Part shown: positions 42,116 through 53,189 of the stretch, in pieces
Layout: each line of letters starts with the position of its first letter
Numbering within the stretch: position 1 is the stretch's first letter
Assembly: GCA_027257055.1 (NCBI GenBank)
Contig: JAPVLO010000518.1
Coordinates: 248,001 to 312,000 of the forward strand
Length of the DNA: 64,000 nucleotides
Direction of reading: 5' to 3'
Source of the DNA: Cephalopachus bancanus
Lineage: Eukaryota; Chordata; Mammalia; Primates; Tarsiidae
Program-made: the position numbers and the translations under genes
Notes under the pieces: generated by a model
The model's database searches: none
What the model was told of the DNA's origin: nothing
Seen by the model: only the letters and a program-made list of their open reading frames with translations

Positions 42116-42720
42116 CTGTAGTCCTGCGTTATCCATTGCTTCACATTCCTTGGTTTCAGCTACACACAGTCAACCATGGTCTGCAAATATTAGATGGAAC
42201 ATTCTAGAGATAAACAATTCATAAGTTTAAAATTTTGCACTGTTCTGATTAGCATGATAAAATCTTGCAACATTCTGCCGCGGTCAGGAATCATCCCTTT
42301 GTTTAATAGGTCCATGATGTTGTAACTATCTGGGGAAATGACTCCAAGAAAGAAGATGCGTAGGTCCATGCTATAGATGCTACCTGCCCCTTAGTCACTT
42401 AGTAGCCATCTCAGTCATCAGATCTCCTGTCATGTTATCACAGTGCTTGTGTTCAAGGAACCCTCATTTTACTTATTAATGGTCTTAGAGCACAAGTGTA
42501 GTGAGTTACTGCTGGGGTTATATAAGCTCCCATTCATGCCACCAAAGCAAGGAAAAGAAATCGTATACTGTGGTTGCTAAGATCTATAGTAAGAACAATT
42601 CTTCTATCTGTGAAGCTGTGAGGAAGAAAATGAATTTCTGCATAGTATATATAGGGCTTGGTTTCAAACTTCCACTGGGGGTCTTGGAACGTATCCCCCA
42701 AGGATAAGAAGGCACTCCTG
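42116..42720 (+). mobile_element. Tigger-type (pogo) non-autonomous DNA transposon
   Basis: Left end CTGTAGTCCTGCGTTATCC; right end GGAACGTATCCCCCAAGG then ATAAGAAGGCACTCCTG, whose reverse complement resembles the left end. A TA follows at 42721. Internal GGTCTGCAAATATTAGATGG, CAGTGCTTGTGTTCAAGG and CCACTGGGGGTCTTGG are typical. A 44 bp foreign segment interrupts it at 42317-42360. Confidence 0.85.
42317..42360 (+). repeat. 44 bp insertion matching 42981-43022
   Basis: ATGTTGTAACTATCTGGGG and on to GAAGATGCG sits between two copies of TAGGTCCATG (42307-42316, 42361-42370). Nearly the same sequence is found at 42981-43022, with one substitution and a 4 bp length difference. Removing it and one flank restores the expected Tigger text. 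Confidence 0.88.
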
Positions 42721-43337
42721 TATTATGAAGGACACAAGTTGGATTTAGCAATGACTTTTTCTTGTTCCCGTCATAAAACGACAGAACAAATACCTTTTTT
42801 TCTGCTCTCAGCAAAGTAAGCTAGGACAAGAGGGTCAGGACATAGGCAGTTTCATTTACTTTCTGATTTAATTGCCTGCGGTTTGGAGAAGGAGCACACG
42901 TGAGTGAGGGAAGTTCAGGAGTCCCGTCTCTCACACAATGGTCTAAAATGAGTCTGTTCAGCTAGTTAGTAATTGTGCCATGATGTTGTAACTATCTGGG
43001 AAAATGACTCCAAGAAGATGCGGGAGACATGGTAGGGCAGCTCGCTTCTCACTCTTCAGCCAATGGAGTGGCACTTCCAGAAAACAATGAGGTTTCTGTG
43101 TATAGTTTACATTCACATATCCAGTTGCCATCACCACCTCCCAAGAACCTGAGTTTCCTTCAACATCATCCTATTGCTCATTGCAAACATGGCCCACCAA
43201 TGCACTGTATCCCTAAGTTTTCCTGATATCAGTGATCACATGATCTCCATGCTGAGGCATCCATCCCATTAAGAAAGTTGGTTGTACTACTAATAGAAAT
43301 GTGATGTCACCATGGCCACATTTTAAGATTTAAACCC
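42721..43337. other. Unassigned sequence; holds the partner of the 44 bp segment
   Basis: No repeat family recognised. The 42979-43022 segment is the second copy of the 44 bp sequence. Confidence 0.45.
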
Positions 43338-43339
43338 AC

Positions 43340-43630
43340 CGGGCACAGTGGCTCATGCCTGTAATCCCAACAATTTGGGAGGCTGAGGTGAGAGGACTTC
43401 CTGACTCCAGGGATTCAAGACCAGCCTGGGCAACTCAGCGGGACCTCATCTCTACAATAAATAAAAAATTAACAGGGTGTTGTGGTACATGTCTGTAATT
43501 CCAGCTACTTGGGAGGCTGAGGCAGAAGGATCCCTTGAGCCCAGCAGATCAAGGTTGTGGTAACTATGAGTGCCAGTGCACTCCAGTCTGTGTGATAGAG
43601 TGGGACTCCAACTCAAAAAAAAAAAAAAGC
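43340..43630 (+). mobile_element. Alu dimer
   Basis: CGGGCACAGTGGCTCATGCC to GGGACTCCAACTC plus A-tail. Flanks AAACCCACC (about 43332) and AGCCCACCCCC (about 43628) look like a decayed duplication. Confidence 0.9.
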
Positions 43631-43639
43631 CCACCCCCA

Positions 43640-44890
43640 TTTATATTCTTAGGTATATTCTGAAGATGTATAGAATCTAGTTTTAGGAAAAGTGGTCTGT
43701 AATGAGAAGAGACCAGACAAAGTGGTAGATGATGGAGTATGTGACATTGGGAAAACCTTTGACTTCTGCATATCATGTAGAATGAGGTGAGTATTGATAC
43801 CTAAAGGGCTGTTGTGAGGCCAAATGTGTAAGGTTTTGAAAAAAGGAAGAAGCTATGCAGATGTGACTATTAATATAACCTTCAAGGCAAACACAGAAGT
43901 CTTCGAGAATGATTAAATTGACATTGCCTAGAGAGTAACCTGTTTCTTTATGCCTTCACATGCAACAGAAGGTGAATAGGAAGTTCGTGTTGGAGTGCTT
44001 GTATAGCAACTTTCTAACCCAAATTTGTACCTTCTGCTAAGTTTGAGTACAGTTGATAGGAATAGACAACTTGGTGTAGTACAAACAGGCAGCAGGGCAT
44101 ACCCCCATACTGGCTGAGGGAAAAAAATTCATTATTTGTACAAGTCAAGATTAATGGGGAAGAGATCTCAGTTTGAAATTGGAGACTGAGCAAAACTAGG
44201 TTGGTTGTGCTGATAAAGCAGATGGTGAACTGATCACTCATCATATATCAGTTTCAATTAAACAAAAAGAGTTGCTGAGGGAAACTGGAGGGCTAGAAAG
44301 AAATTGATTTGAAACATCTCACAATGGTCAGGAAGAAAGGGACAACAAGGTCCTTCTCTGGGGGCAATGGGCCAGCAGGCACACCAGGGCTTTCTCTAAC
44401 CCTTTCCCTTGAATGTTGGGGATAGTTGGCCCAGAAATAGGGTCTGTGGCTAATGCAGACTAAAGCAAATCAACTTATGGCAACAGCCTAAATTTCTTCC
44501 TGATTTTATTGTTTGTTGTTTTGAGAAGTGACAAATGGGAAGGTCTTCTACTATTCAGTTCAGTTGCTTATTTGGAGGACTGCATTAGAATTGTTTTAAT
44601 TTTTGTGTTGAAAAGTAGTCTCTTCAGTCTGTTTTGGGGGGGGTCTCATATTGTTCCCCTAATACTGGTAAGAATTCCCCTACCATTTTGTATTTAGTGT
44701 GCCAGAAGCAACCAGAAAAAACATGTGGCCATACTGTGTATCACAAGCACTCTTGGAAGGCATCGAAAAGATCATGCCCTGCTGTGGCAGATAGTGATTT
44801 TCTGGTATGAAGGAACGAGCACTGAATGACCCAGAGACAATTGGAGGTCCGAATCTTGGTTCTACAACCTGGGGGCCATATTTAGGAGGT
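43640..44890. other. Mostly unique sequence with a MIR at 43735-43870
   Basis: MIR text (forward): TGACATTGGGAAAACCTTTGAC, then GGGCTGTTGTGAGGCC. Outside it nothing is recognised. Confidence 0.5.
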
Positions 44891-44894
44891 ACCT

Positions 44895-45170
44895 CCTAAG
44901 TTCCAGGCACTGGGGAGACATTGGGATGAAGCCTGTCATCAAGGAGCTGACCGTCTGTGGGGGCACAGACACGTGTAGAACCAGCTATCTTCAAAATGGC
45001 ACATGCCAAACCATCAGAGCAAGCCAAAAAGGGCACCTTGAGCAGGGAGAGGATGATGTGCTTGGCCTACCCAGGACTGATGGGCTGAGTGGGGTCTCAC
45101 GTGAGGAGAAGGAGGAGGGGGCTCCAGACACAGCAAGGTCATATGTAAGTGCACGGCATGCTCAGGGAAT
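44895..45170 (-). mobile_element. L2-like fragment (reverse)
   Basis: AGTTCCAGGCACTGGGGAGACATTGG, then ATCAAGGAGCTGACCGTCTGTGGGGG match the reverse L2 3' region. The downstream part is less certain. Confidence 0.55.
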
Positions 45171-45282
45171 CTGATGGTGCAGGTAGTGGGACTTCACTGA
45201 ACTTTGTTAAACTTTCACCTCACATACCCATCTTGAGGATTTATTAAGGTAATGTTTGTTATATTCACTCCTTCATCTCTTC

Positions 45283-45445
45283 CAGTTTTTCTCAAAGTAG
45301 GGTCTGAAGATCACCTGTGTTGGAGGTATCAGATTCCTGAGTCCCAACCTAGATACCTTGAATTTGAATCTGAGGCGGTGCAGCTCAAGAAGATAACTTT
45401 TTAACAAGTACTCCAGGTACAAAGATAGAGAACCCCTGATGCCAT
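45283..45445 (+). mobile_element. MER5A (hAT-Charlie, non-autonomous)
   Basis: CAGTTTTTCTCAAAGTAGGGTC, ATCACCTGTGTTGGAGGTATCAG, TAACAAGTACTCCAGG and GAGAACCCCTG match MER5A from end to end with decay. Confidence 0.8.
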
Positions 45446-46204
45446 CTATAGGAATTCTGAGCAATTCAGGGTGAAATAAACAGATTTCACAGCCTGGCTG
45501 TGTAGCAAAAGGACTAGGTCAGCATGTTTTAAAAGTTGAACCAGAGCAAAAAAAAAAAAAAAAACAAAACCATAAAGATGTATGTGTATAATGTTTCCCC
45601 TGAGTCTTTCTTCTTGATCTATCTAGAAAAGCACTTGGTATTTAAAAGAAGTCAGAACTGAGAACTTGCATGAATACATAAAAAATATATATTTAATGGT
45701 GCATAAAGTACTATGTGAATATTATTTGACCAAGTCAGCATTAAATACCAAGCAATTCTAACTGCAAGACAGCAAAAAAATTGAAAGCTTGACATAATTT
45801 TACTTGAAATCTTGTATTTTTTTTTCTAATGAGCACATTATGATTTAATATTATGGCCTTATTTTATTTTCTGTCAAAGGCTTAGCACTGAAAATAATTT
45901 TCCTGGTATCTATGGAAAAATACTTGATTAAGGAGACCCACATATCACTATAATTGCTTTCTACTGGCAAGTTAGTAGCCAAATAAAACGAGATATTATT
46001 CAATTGTTAAAACTGAGGATTTACTACTATTAAAGCAGTTCAAATTGAATGTGATTGTGGAAGTTTTCAACCCAGTGGGAAAGAGAAAGTTTAAAGATGT
46101 GATCTCTGAGTGGGGGAAAGGTAGTCTGCAGGAGGAAACCAGAGAAGGAAGATGGAGGGGCAGAAGAGAGGGTGAGAATGAACATCATGAAGAAAGAGCA
46201 GCAA
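45446..46204. other. Unassigned AT-rich sequence
   Basis: About 760 bp without recognised repeats, apart from an A-run near 45550-45567. Confidence 0.4.
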
Positions 46205-46395
46205 CTGTACTGGAAAGAGTGTGGAATTTGGAACCAGACCTGTATTCACATTCTGGCACTTATGCACATTTGGCAAAGTAATTATCCTCAGTTCCTTTAA
46301 TAAAGTGGGAATGTTATTGTCTACCTTGTAGGGCTGCTATGAGGATTCAAACTCTACACATATTAGACATTAAGTAAATGGTAGCTACTAAAACT
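46205..46395 (+). mobile_element. MIR
   Basis: GAGTGTGGAATTTGGAACCAGACC, GGCACTTATGCACATTTGGCAAAG, TTGTAGGGCTGCTATGAGGATTC and AAATGGTAGCTACT follow forward MIR order. Confidence 0.88.
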
Positions 46396-46430
46396 AGACA
46401 CTGGTATAGTCAACAGAAACTAAAAATATT

Positions 46431-46720
46431 GGCCTGGCACAGTGGCTCTTATCTGTAATCCCAGCACTTTGGGAGGTCGAGGCGGGAGGATTGCTTAAGC
46501 CCAGGAGTTCGAGATGAGCCTAGGTAACATAGTGAGAGATTGTCTCTAACAAAAAATATAAAAAATTAGCCAGATGTGTTGACCCGTGCTTGGAGTCATA
46601 GCTACTTGGAGGCTGAGGTGGAAGAATTGCCTGAGCCTAGGAGGTTGAGGCTGTGGTGACCTGTGATCATGCCACTGCACCCTAGCCTAGGTGACAGAGT
46701 GAGACTCTGCCTCAAAAAAA
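46431..46720 (+). mobile_element. Alu dimer, old (AluJ-like)
   Basis: GGCCTGGCACAGTGGCTC through TTGCTTAAGCCCAGGAGTTCGAG to GAGACTCTGCCTC and an AAATAAGT-type tail. Right-arm text (GATCATGCCACTGCACC) is that of anthropoid-shared older Alus. Confidence 0.9.
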
Positions 46721-46976
46721 TAAGTAAAAATAAAAAATACATACATATATAAACCTAGATTTTATTTTTAATCCTCAGAATGAATTTCAACTACTGACTT
46801 GCTATTGAAGAATCAAATTTGAACTTGGCTTTTCCAATACCATTAGCTACATACTCTTGATAAGAAGGCTTAACCTGTCTTTGGAAACAGATTTCCTTTT
46901 AGCAGCATTTTATTTAGTCTGGGAATTCTTCAAAGACAGTTTGAACACACTGCTAATGGTTTAAAAGCATACAGAA

Positions 46977-47260
46977 GCCGGGCTCCATGGCTCAGCCTAT
47001 AATCCCATGCCTTTGGGAGGCTGAGGTGAGTGGATTGCCTGAGCCCGCAGGTTCGAGACCCGCCTGGGCAGCGAGACCTCATCTCTACAATAAATCAAAA
47101 ATCAGCCGGGCATGGTAGCGCATGCCTGTAATTCCGGCTACTCGGAAGGCTGAGGCGGAAGGATCGCTGGAGCCCAGCAGGTCGAGGCGCGGTGGCTGGA
47201 AGCGGCCCCTGCACTCCAGTTTGGGCGACAGAGTGAGACTCCAACTCAAAAAAAAAAAAA
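46977..47260 (+). mobile_element. Alu dimer, lemur-type, young
   Basis: GCCGGGCTCCATGGCTCAGCC to GAGACTCCAACTC plus A13. AGCATACAGA (46967-46976) and ACATACAGA (about 47260) are the duplication. CpG-rich, with GGTTCGAGACCCGCC intact. Confidence 0.93.
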
Positions 47261-49734
47261 CATACAGAGTTGGAAAATATGCTGGTGATGAAATATTTTT
47301 ATGCTTTAGAATAACTTGGAGAGGGATTAATATCAATTAGTATATCTATAAGACTGCTCACCATGTCTTATCGTCTGTTAAGTTATACACGATTAAAAGT
47401 AAATAAAAAGGGACGTGGAGAAACTGAGTCATCAATATTAGTCAGACTTTTAGTAATAACTTAAAAAAAAAAGAAGCAAATGAGAGGCCAGGATTTTCCT
47501 TCCAGCCAGGCGTGTTTTTTTTTTTTTTTCAGGTGTGGACTTGTGGACAACCAAAAGTTCAGAAAATATAAGCAATGTGAGCTTCAAAGGGAAATAGTTA
47601 TACAACATGACCTAGTTTTAAAAGAGCAGTGGAATGTGAAGATGCCTGCATGAAGAGTTAGAGTGTCCACGTGATGTCTTAAGAGGAAAATACAATATCA
47701 TTGCAAGTGATCTTATAGTCAGGAAATAATTCTGCCAGATAGGCCCATGGCCCCTCAGGCCCTGCAGAATTCTGCGGAGGTGAGAGAAGACCTCTGTGAG
47801 GTCGGAGTAATCTTGCAGTCATGGGCTGTGGATTTCCTCTGGGCAAGCCCTTCTCAGCTGAACAATTTCCAAAGGGTCACGCTTTTACATCCTTTTCAGG
47901 AAGCATGAAGGGGAGGAATGCCCATGCATGAACCAACCTCCTGCTCAGGGTCATATATCAGCTTCTGCTGGGGAACCTAGTCACCAGGTTCCAGGTACAT
48001 CAAAGAAAACTGGGAAGCAGGGATTGGGAGCAGGAAGTCAGCAGTGGCACATTCCTGAAAACCACCCCAGCCCCTAAGAGCCACTCCAGCTTGTGTCTCC
48101 CTCCTCTCTGGCCTACACCAGGCCTCACCATGCTCACCTGGCTAATTACCACTTGGGGTAAGCTCATTTAAACTCACTCTCGCATAGGACGGTACTCAGC
48201 AATCCTGCAAGTAAATAAATAAATAAATGCCTCTATGGAACAGGTGTTTTTATCTGCATTCTTTAATTCTCATCTCACCTACTTTTCCTAGAATCATATA
48301 AAACACATTTATCCCATTCAGAGATGTCAAAGGGAATCAAATTTTAAAAATTAGCAGCAGTAATCTTGTCTATTTTATCTAGGTAGAGAAGCTTCAATTT
48401 TTCATACAATCAGATTGATGATATAGCGTTTTAAATCAAATGTCAAAATTCTGAAATCTGTGATGAGAGAAATAAAAGTCTCCCTGGTAAAGAACACCCC
48501 TATGAATCATCTTATATTCTTTTGTTCCTTAGTAATATTATTGAAAAAACAAAATGCAATGCTTTTCTGGAGATGAAAACACAATCACTAGTCCTAACCT
48601 TTGTCAATGCAGCACAAAAGCAGAGAGGTATTTTGTTTAACACCAGAAATCCAAAATAAAAAACTGAAAGTCATTGGTAACCAAGGAAACTAACAGTGAA
48701 TGGTTGGGTGGAACTCGTTCAAAGGAAGATAAGACGAGAAAGGAGACAGATAATGCAACATAAGTTAAAATCCCACTGCAAGAAAAGATACACCTTGCCA
48801 AAGTATTCTGTAAGTATCATCGCTATTTGCATTTTGCTAATTTCTTGTTAAAAAATTACCTGCTACAATCCAACACAGGAAAAATGTATTTTTGACCTTA
48901 GCCCACAGAACAGTTATGCTTGATAATAAAACCAATTTGATTCTTTCATTTTGTCTATGCCCTTTAGAGAACCCAATTTAGCCCTCAAGGACCGTGTGCA
49001 TACCAACATGCATACCAAATGCCATTTCCTGCCAAAACATTTATTTGTTGTTGGGATGACCAAGTAATCTCCTGGAAAATAACATTGTCAATCCACCTAT
49101 TCATGGCACAAATCCAGAAACCTGCCTGCATGGTCATTTTTCTCCATTTTTAATCACCAGTCAAAAGCACCCACAGGATTTCAGCCATGCATGCACTGAG
49201 TGGAAAGAGAGGAGAAACAATACGTAGCACCCTGGGACAAGGAACAGATGACTGAAGAGACAAAACAAACATATGGAGTGGAAAAATAAAAGGCATTCAA
49301 CTGGAAAAAACTGCGAGAGAAAACATAGAAACTGTACTCTGCCAAAGCTAGCTGTGTAGTACTGTACTAAGTGGGGATAGATAGTGAGGGGAACAAGGCT
49401 TGCCATCACTCAGTGAAGGCTTCTGGTCTAGCTGAAGAAGGAAGGGAAGGAGGCAGGGATGAAAGGAGTCATAGGAAGCTCCTGAGATAGGAAATATGCC
49501 AGGTGTGACTGCTCCAAGGCAGGAGAGAACAATGTGTACTTGGGTAAGGGAGTGAGTGTGTGCGTGAGCACACACATCTCTCTGTGTGTAAGAAGGCTTG
49601 CTTAGCATGTACGTGGTCTACAACCTGCACTGTAGGAAGGTGCTGGTGGGATAAAAGAGCCTGTGATTAGGAACCTGAAGTTCATAGGTTTAGAACTGAA
49701 AGAGACTTTAGAAAAAAAAAAAATCACAATGACC
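47261..49734. other. Repeat-poor unique sequence
   Basis: The longest stretch here with no recognised transposon (about 2.5 kb). Only a T-run at about 47514-47530 and a short TAAA repeat at 48211-48226 stand out. Minus-strand frames of 82-86 codons near 49161-49856 have no domain I know and no splice-flanked look. Confidence 0.5.
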
Positions 49735-49804
49735 ATTTGTATACCTAACTCTGAATTATACCCCACATCTTTAAAATAAAAATTTAAAGAAAGAAAGAAA
49801 GAAA
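49735..49804 (+). mobile_element. Minimal L1 3'-terminal insertion (about 70 bp)
   Basis: TTGTATACCTAACTCTGAATTATACCCCACATCTTTAAAAT and an A/G-rich tail match only the last ~50 bp of the young L1 3'UTR seen at 16270-16335 and 52740-52795. Confidence 0.85.
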
Positions 49805-49927
49805 AAAATTGCACTGCCCAGTCCTTCATTTTTAGGCAGGCAAATATCCAAAGCACTGGACATAGATGGCACCTAGTTTTTAAAAAAATGTTTTCTAAAA
49901 TGAGACTCCATGACCTTATGAATATTA

Positions 49928-50165
49928 TTGCAACTATTTACTGAGTGCTTTCTGGGTACCAGATGCCTCACTCAGAAGGTGATAAGAAGTGAGTCTAATC
50001 TGCATGATATTCCTGCAAGGTAGGTATAATTATTCTCATCTTGTAGATGAGAAGTCTGTGGTTTACAGAAGTTAGTTAACTTGCCCAAGGTCACATAGAT
50101 ATTTGAATCTGGGATGCAGGCCCAAATCTGATCCCCAAATTGGAACATCCCACTATAATATGCTG
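49928..50165 (-). mobile_element. MIR (reverse)
   Basis: TTACTGAGTGCTTTCTGGGTACCAG, CCTGCAAGGTAGGTATAATTATTC, GTTAACTTGCCCAAGGTCACATAG and GGGATGCAGGCCC give a clear reverse MIR. Confidence 0.9.
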
Positions 50166-50945
50166 CTTTTCTTAGAGGCATACTTCAGAGAGTACCTGAT
50201 GCTGGAAGTCAGTAATTTATGACAGGTCAACTACATCCCTCTGGTCCTGGAAATATGTCTGAGTATTTAAAACAAACAGACACAATTTTTCAGATATTAT
50301 CATTATCTGAAAGGAGCAAATTCCTCTGGCCAGCCCTTGAATTTTCTGCCAATGATACAGGGCAGAAGTATCAGCATGATGCCACGGACAGATATCACAT
50401 CTGCTTGCCTGTTTCTGTTCTTAGATAACACAACTGACTAAGAAACCTATTAATTAAATCGCATGTGGTGTTGTTATCCGAGGGGACTTGGAACTGCCTA
50501 CTTGTGGTTTCTCTTTGGAAGCAAGTCAGGAATTTCTTGGCACGGAGTGAATGGGCAGACCTTAGGTGCCATCCTAAGATATTTTTAATGTGAGCGTTGT
50601 CATGCAGGAAGTTGCTCCCAATTAAGCTTAAGTAGTGGGCAAAAAAGTGCTGTCTCTGGGGAAGCAACATCACCTGGCTCTGTATGGCGGCTGCTGGCAC
50701 GTAGCTTGACAGAATGTATTGGGACTGTGGATTTGGGGGGATGCCAAGCAACAAATTAGTTCTGCATCTAGTAGATGAGGCTGTAATTTCCTTTTCTTGG
50801 CTGGGAGGAAGGGATGAACTTTTGCAGGTGAACATTCTGAGAAAGTCCCCATAGGCAAGTGGAATGTCAAAGCATTCTGTGCAAATTTGAAGGATAAAAA
50901 GGTGACCTCTACACATACGTGGGATCAAACCAGGGTTTACAGCAG
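50166..50945 (-). other. Unique sequence with a 177-codon ORF (50395-50928, minus)
   Basis: The longest frame outside L1. The translation opens MIPRMCRGHLFILQICTECF and contains no signal peptide, membrane segment or family motif that I recognise. There is no strong start context and no neighbouring exon-like frame. A frame of this length is within chance for 64 kb of six-frame AT-moderate DNA. Confidence 0.3.
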
Positions 50946-50949
50946 GGTT

Positions 50950-51139
50950 TACAAGTGGTGGCTGTTCAATCCAACCTGCAACCTGTTTTGGTATGGCCCA
51001 TGAACCAAAAGTGATATTTATGTTTTCAGAGAGTTAAAAGAAAAAGAATAAGAAAAAAATGTGACAGAGATCATATATGGCCTGTAAAGCCTAAGATAGT
51101 TACTATCTGGCCTTTTACAGAGAAAATTTGCTGACCCTT
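50950..51139 (+). mobile_element. hAT-type MER element (decayed)
   Basis: GTATGGCCCATGAACCAAAAG, then ATATATGGCCTGTAAAGCC, TAGTTACTATCTGGCCTTTTACAGAG and the terminus TTTGCTGACCCTTGG. Same family as 38598-38790. Confidence 0.75.
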
Positions 51140-51329
51140 GGTTTTGAAGACTGCCTCTATGGGGCCTTATGACCCCTCTGTACCTCACTGTTCCACTCTG
51201 AGTGTCTAATCGCTGTGCTTTTTACCTTGACCTCAATTTCTGGTTCATTCTGTTTTCTATCCTGAATCCTTTCACTCAGCTCAAAACTATCTTTACACTT
51301 CCATGACCCTGCTTTCTTGGTCAGACATT

Positions 51330-51890
51330 CTCTTTTTTACCAAACTCAGGTTCCTCTGAGTCCTCTTCTCCACTAGGCCTCAACCTTGGCCTACAAGGAT
51401 TGCAGACTCTCAGTACAAACAATTTTGTCTATACCACTTTTTACCAAGACTTAAACTATAGTGTGGTTTCTAGTAGCTCCAGGTTGTGTCTCTGGGACAA
51501 TCAAGCCCCCCTTAAGCTCATAACTGGGAAAGCTCAAGGCTGCCAAAAGAATTTCCTGTTAGTTCCAGCCAACACCTGAAGATAGGGGCCCAGTCTTCCA
51601 TCCCCTGTGGGAGAAAGAGTAGGAGACCAACTCCACAAGCACCAGTTAACAAACTCAGAGGGTCAATCACATCGACCAATTCCCCTCCTTGAATTTTGTA
51701 ATTTTCCACTTCCCTGACTCTGCTTGAGCCATTGCTACCTAATTCCTCATTCTCTTTTTAAAATGCCCAGTCACCGCTGCACAGATTGAAATTGAGCTCA
51801 GTTTTCACTGGACTGTCTTCCCTACTGTAGTAGTTATTGAGGAAAATCTGTCTTCCCTGCCTTTAACTAGTGCCTGGCTTTGTTTCTCTT
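51330..51890 (+). mobile_element. Probable retroviral LTR, decayed
   Basis: TTTTAAAATGCCCAGTCACCG, ATTGAAATTGAGCTCAGTTTTCACTGG and TCTTCCCTACTGTAGTAG followed by GGAAAATCTGTCTTCCC match the end region of ERV LTRs (AATAAA decayed to GAAAATC). CCTCAACCTTGGCC lies upstream. Boundaries and family are uncertain. Confidence 0.55.
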
Positions 51891-52093
51891 TGGCACACTC
51901 CTGCAGCTTTGGCCCCTCTGTAGAGTGGGCCTCATTCTCCACCTCCAAGTTCTTACCTCCCACCTACTCTTAAATCACCAGCAATCAGAGTGCTATGACT
52001 TGAAAATCCCCATTGATCTCCTAGAAGTCATGGCCCCAGGACTTTGCAGGATTTGGGCCTATGCTAAACCTTATTTTGTGGAATTCCCCAAGT

Positions 52094-52241
52094 AAATAAA
52101 TGTTTGAGGTGCTGGATATCCCAATTACCCTGGTTTGATCATTACACGTTGTATACAGGTCTCAAAATATCATCTGTGCTCCTGAAATATGTGCAACTAT
52201 TATATATCAATAAAATAAAAAGTAAAATAGAATTAAATAGA
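52094..52241 (+). mobile_element. 5'-truncated old-type L1 3' end (148 bp)
   Basis: GATCATTACACGTTGTATACAGG, TCAAAATATCATCTG and ATATATCAATAAAAT plus an A-rich tail match the L1MA/PB terminal 3'UTR. Perfect 12 bp duplication AATTCCCCAAGT (52082-52093 and 52242-52253). Confidence 0.92.
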
Positions 52242-52253
52242 AATTCCCCAAGT

Positions 52254-52546
52254 GTCCATGTCGCCATTGTCAGCTGGTTCTGTTTCTACTTCCCTGGCTA
52301 GTTTGGCTTACTTTTCTCCAACTGACCCGCCAGTGTTGGTGCTCCTTGGGATTTTCCTTGGCCTTTCCCCACACGTTACATACCCTCATTCATGGCTTCA
52401 ATGCCCCAGGTTATCAAGTCAACTGTTCAAGTGTTTGTGGACAGCTCATCCTCTCAAAGTCACCGTGTGCCAAACCAGACATCATCTTTCCTTTAAACCT
52501 CCTCCTCCTCTTGCATTTCTATTCTCAGTTAAAAGCACCCCCATTG
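52254..52546. other. Unassigned sequence
   Basis: Plus-strand frames of 74 and 162 codons (52252-52740) overlap here, and the longer one runs into the L1 tail; no known domain. Confidence 0.4.
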
Positions 52547-52800
52547 TTCTCACTCATAAGTGGACCCTAAACACCTATCACAATACTACAAAAAAGGTAT
52601 TGGAAGTAGCGGGACACTGCCAGGGAAGGGAGGGAGTGAGGGTGGGTGGGAACACAACATCAATAAGGGTGCATGATCCCAATCCAGGGGAAGTGAGGTC
52701 CAGTGGGAAGCCCAAACTTCACCTGTATATAGATTACTGATGTACCCAGTCCTGACTTGTACCCCACATCTTTAAAATAAAAAAGAAATTAAGTAAAAAA
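52547..52800 (+). mobile_element. 5'-truncated young L1 3' tail
   Basis: TTCTCACTCATAAGTGGACCC (end of ORF2), GGACACTGCCAGGGAAGGG, AACACAACATCAATAAGGG, TTCACCTGTATATAG and TTGTACCCCACATCTTTAAAATAAA. It is the reference here for recognising the split tail at 15705-16335. No clear target duplication was found. Confidence 0.88.
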
Positions 52801-52969
52801 GAGAGAAAATACAAATGTCCATGTTGGAAAACTCTTTGGGAAAAAAAAAAAGCATTTTCATTAACCTTGCTGTCAGGCTGAGAAACTCAGATTTTCTCCT
52901 CCTCATCTCCTACATCTCATCACAAAACCCTCTGGATCATAACAGAAATCATAACAGAAAACGCAGAAA

Positions 52970-53185
52970 AGGTAACATTTATGGAGCATCTATTATGAAT
53001 CAAAAGAAAGCCATTCTAGGCAAACCACATATGTGATGCCATTTAATCCTCACAAACAACCTGTGAGTCTCGAATCAGCACCATTTTACAAATCAGTAGA
53101 CTGAGGCTCAGAGAGGTTACTCACTTTCCACCCATGTCTCACTGCTAGTGAGAGGCAGAGGCTGATTCCAGAGCACATGCTCTCA
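52970..53185 (-). mobile_element. MIR (reverse)
   Basis: CATTTAATCCTCACAAACAACC, TTACAAATCAGTAGACTGAGGCTCAGAGAGG and GTGAGAGGCAGAGGCTGATTCC. Confidence 0.92.
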
Positions 53186-53189
53186 TGTG

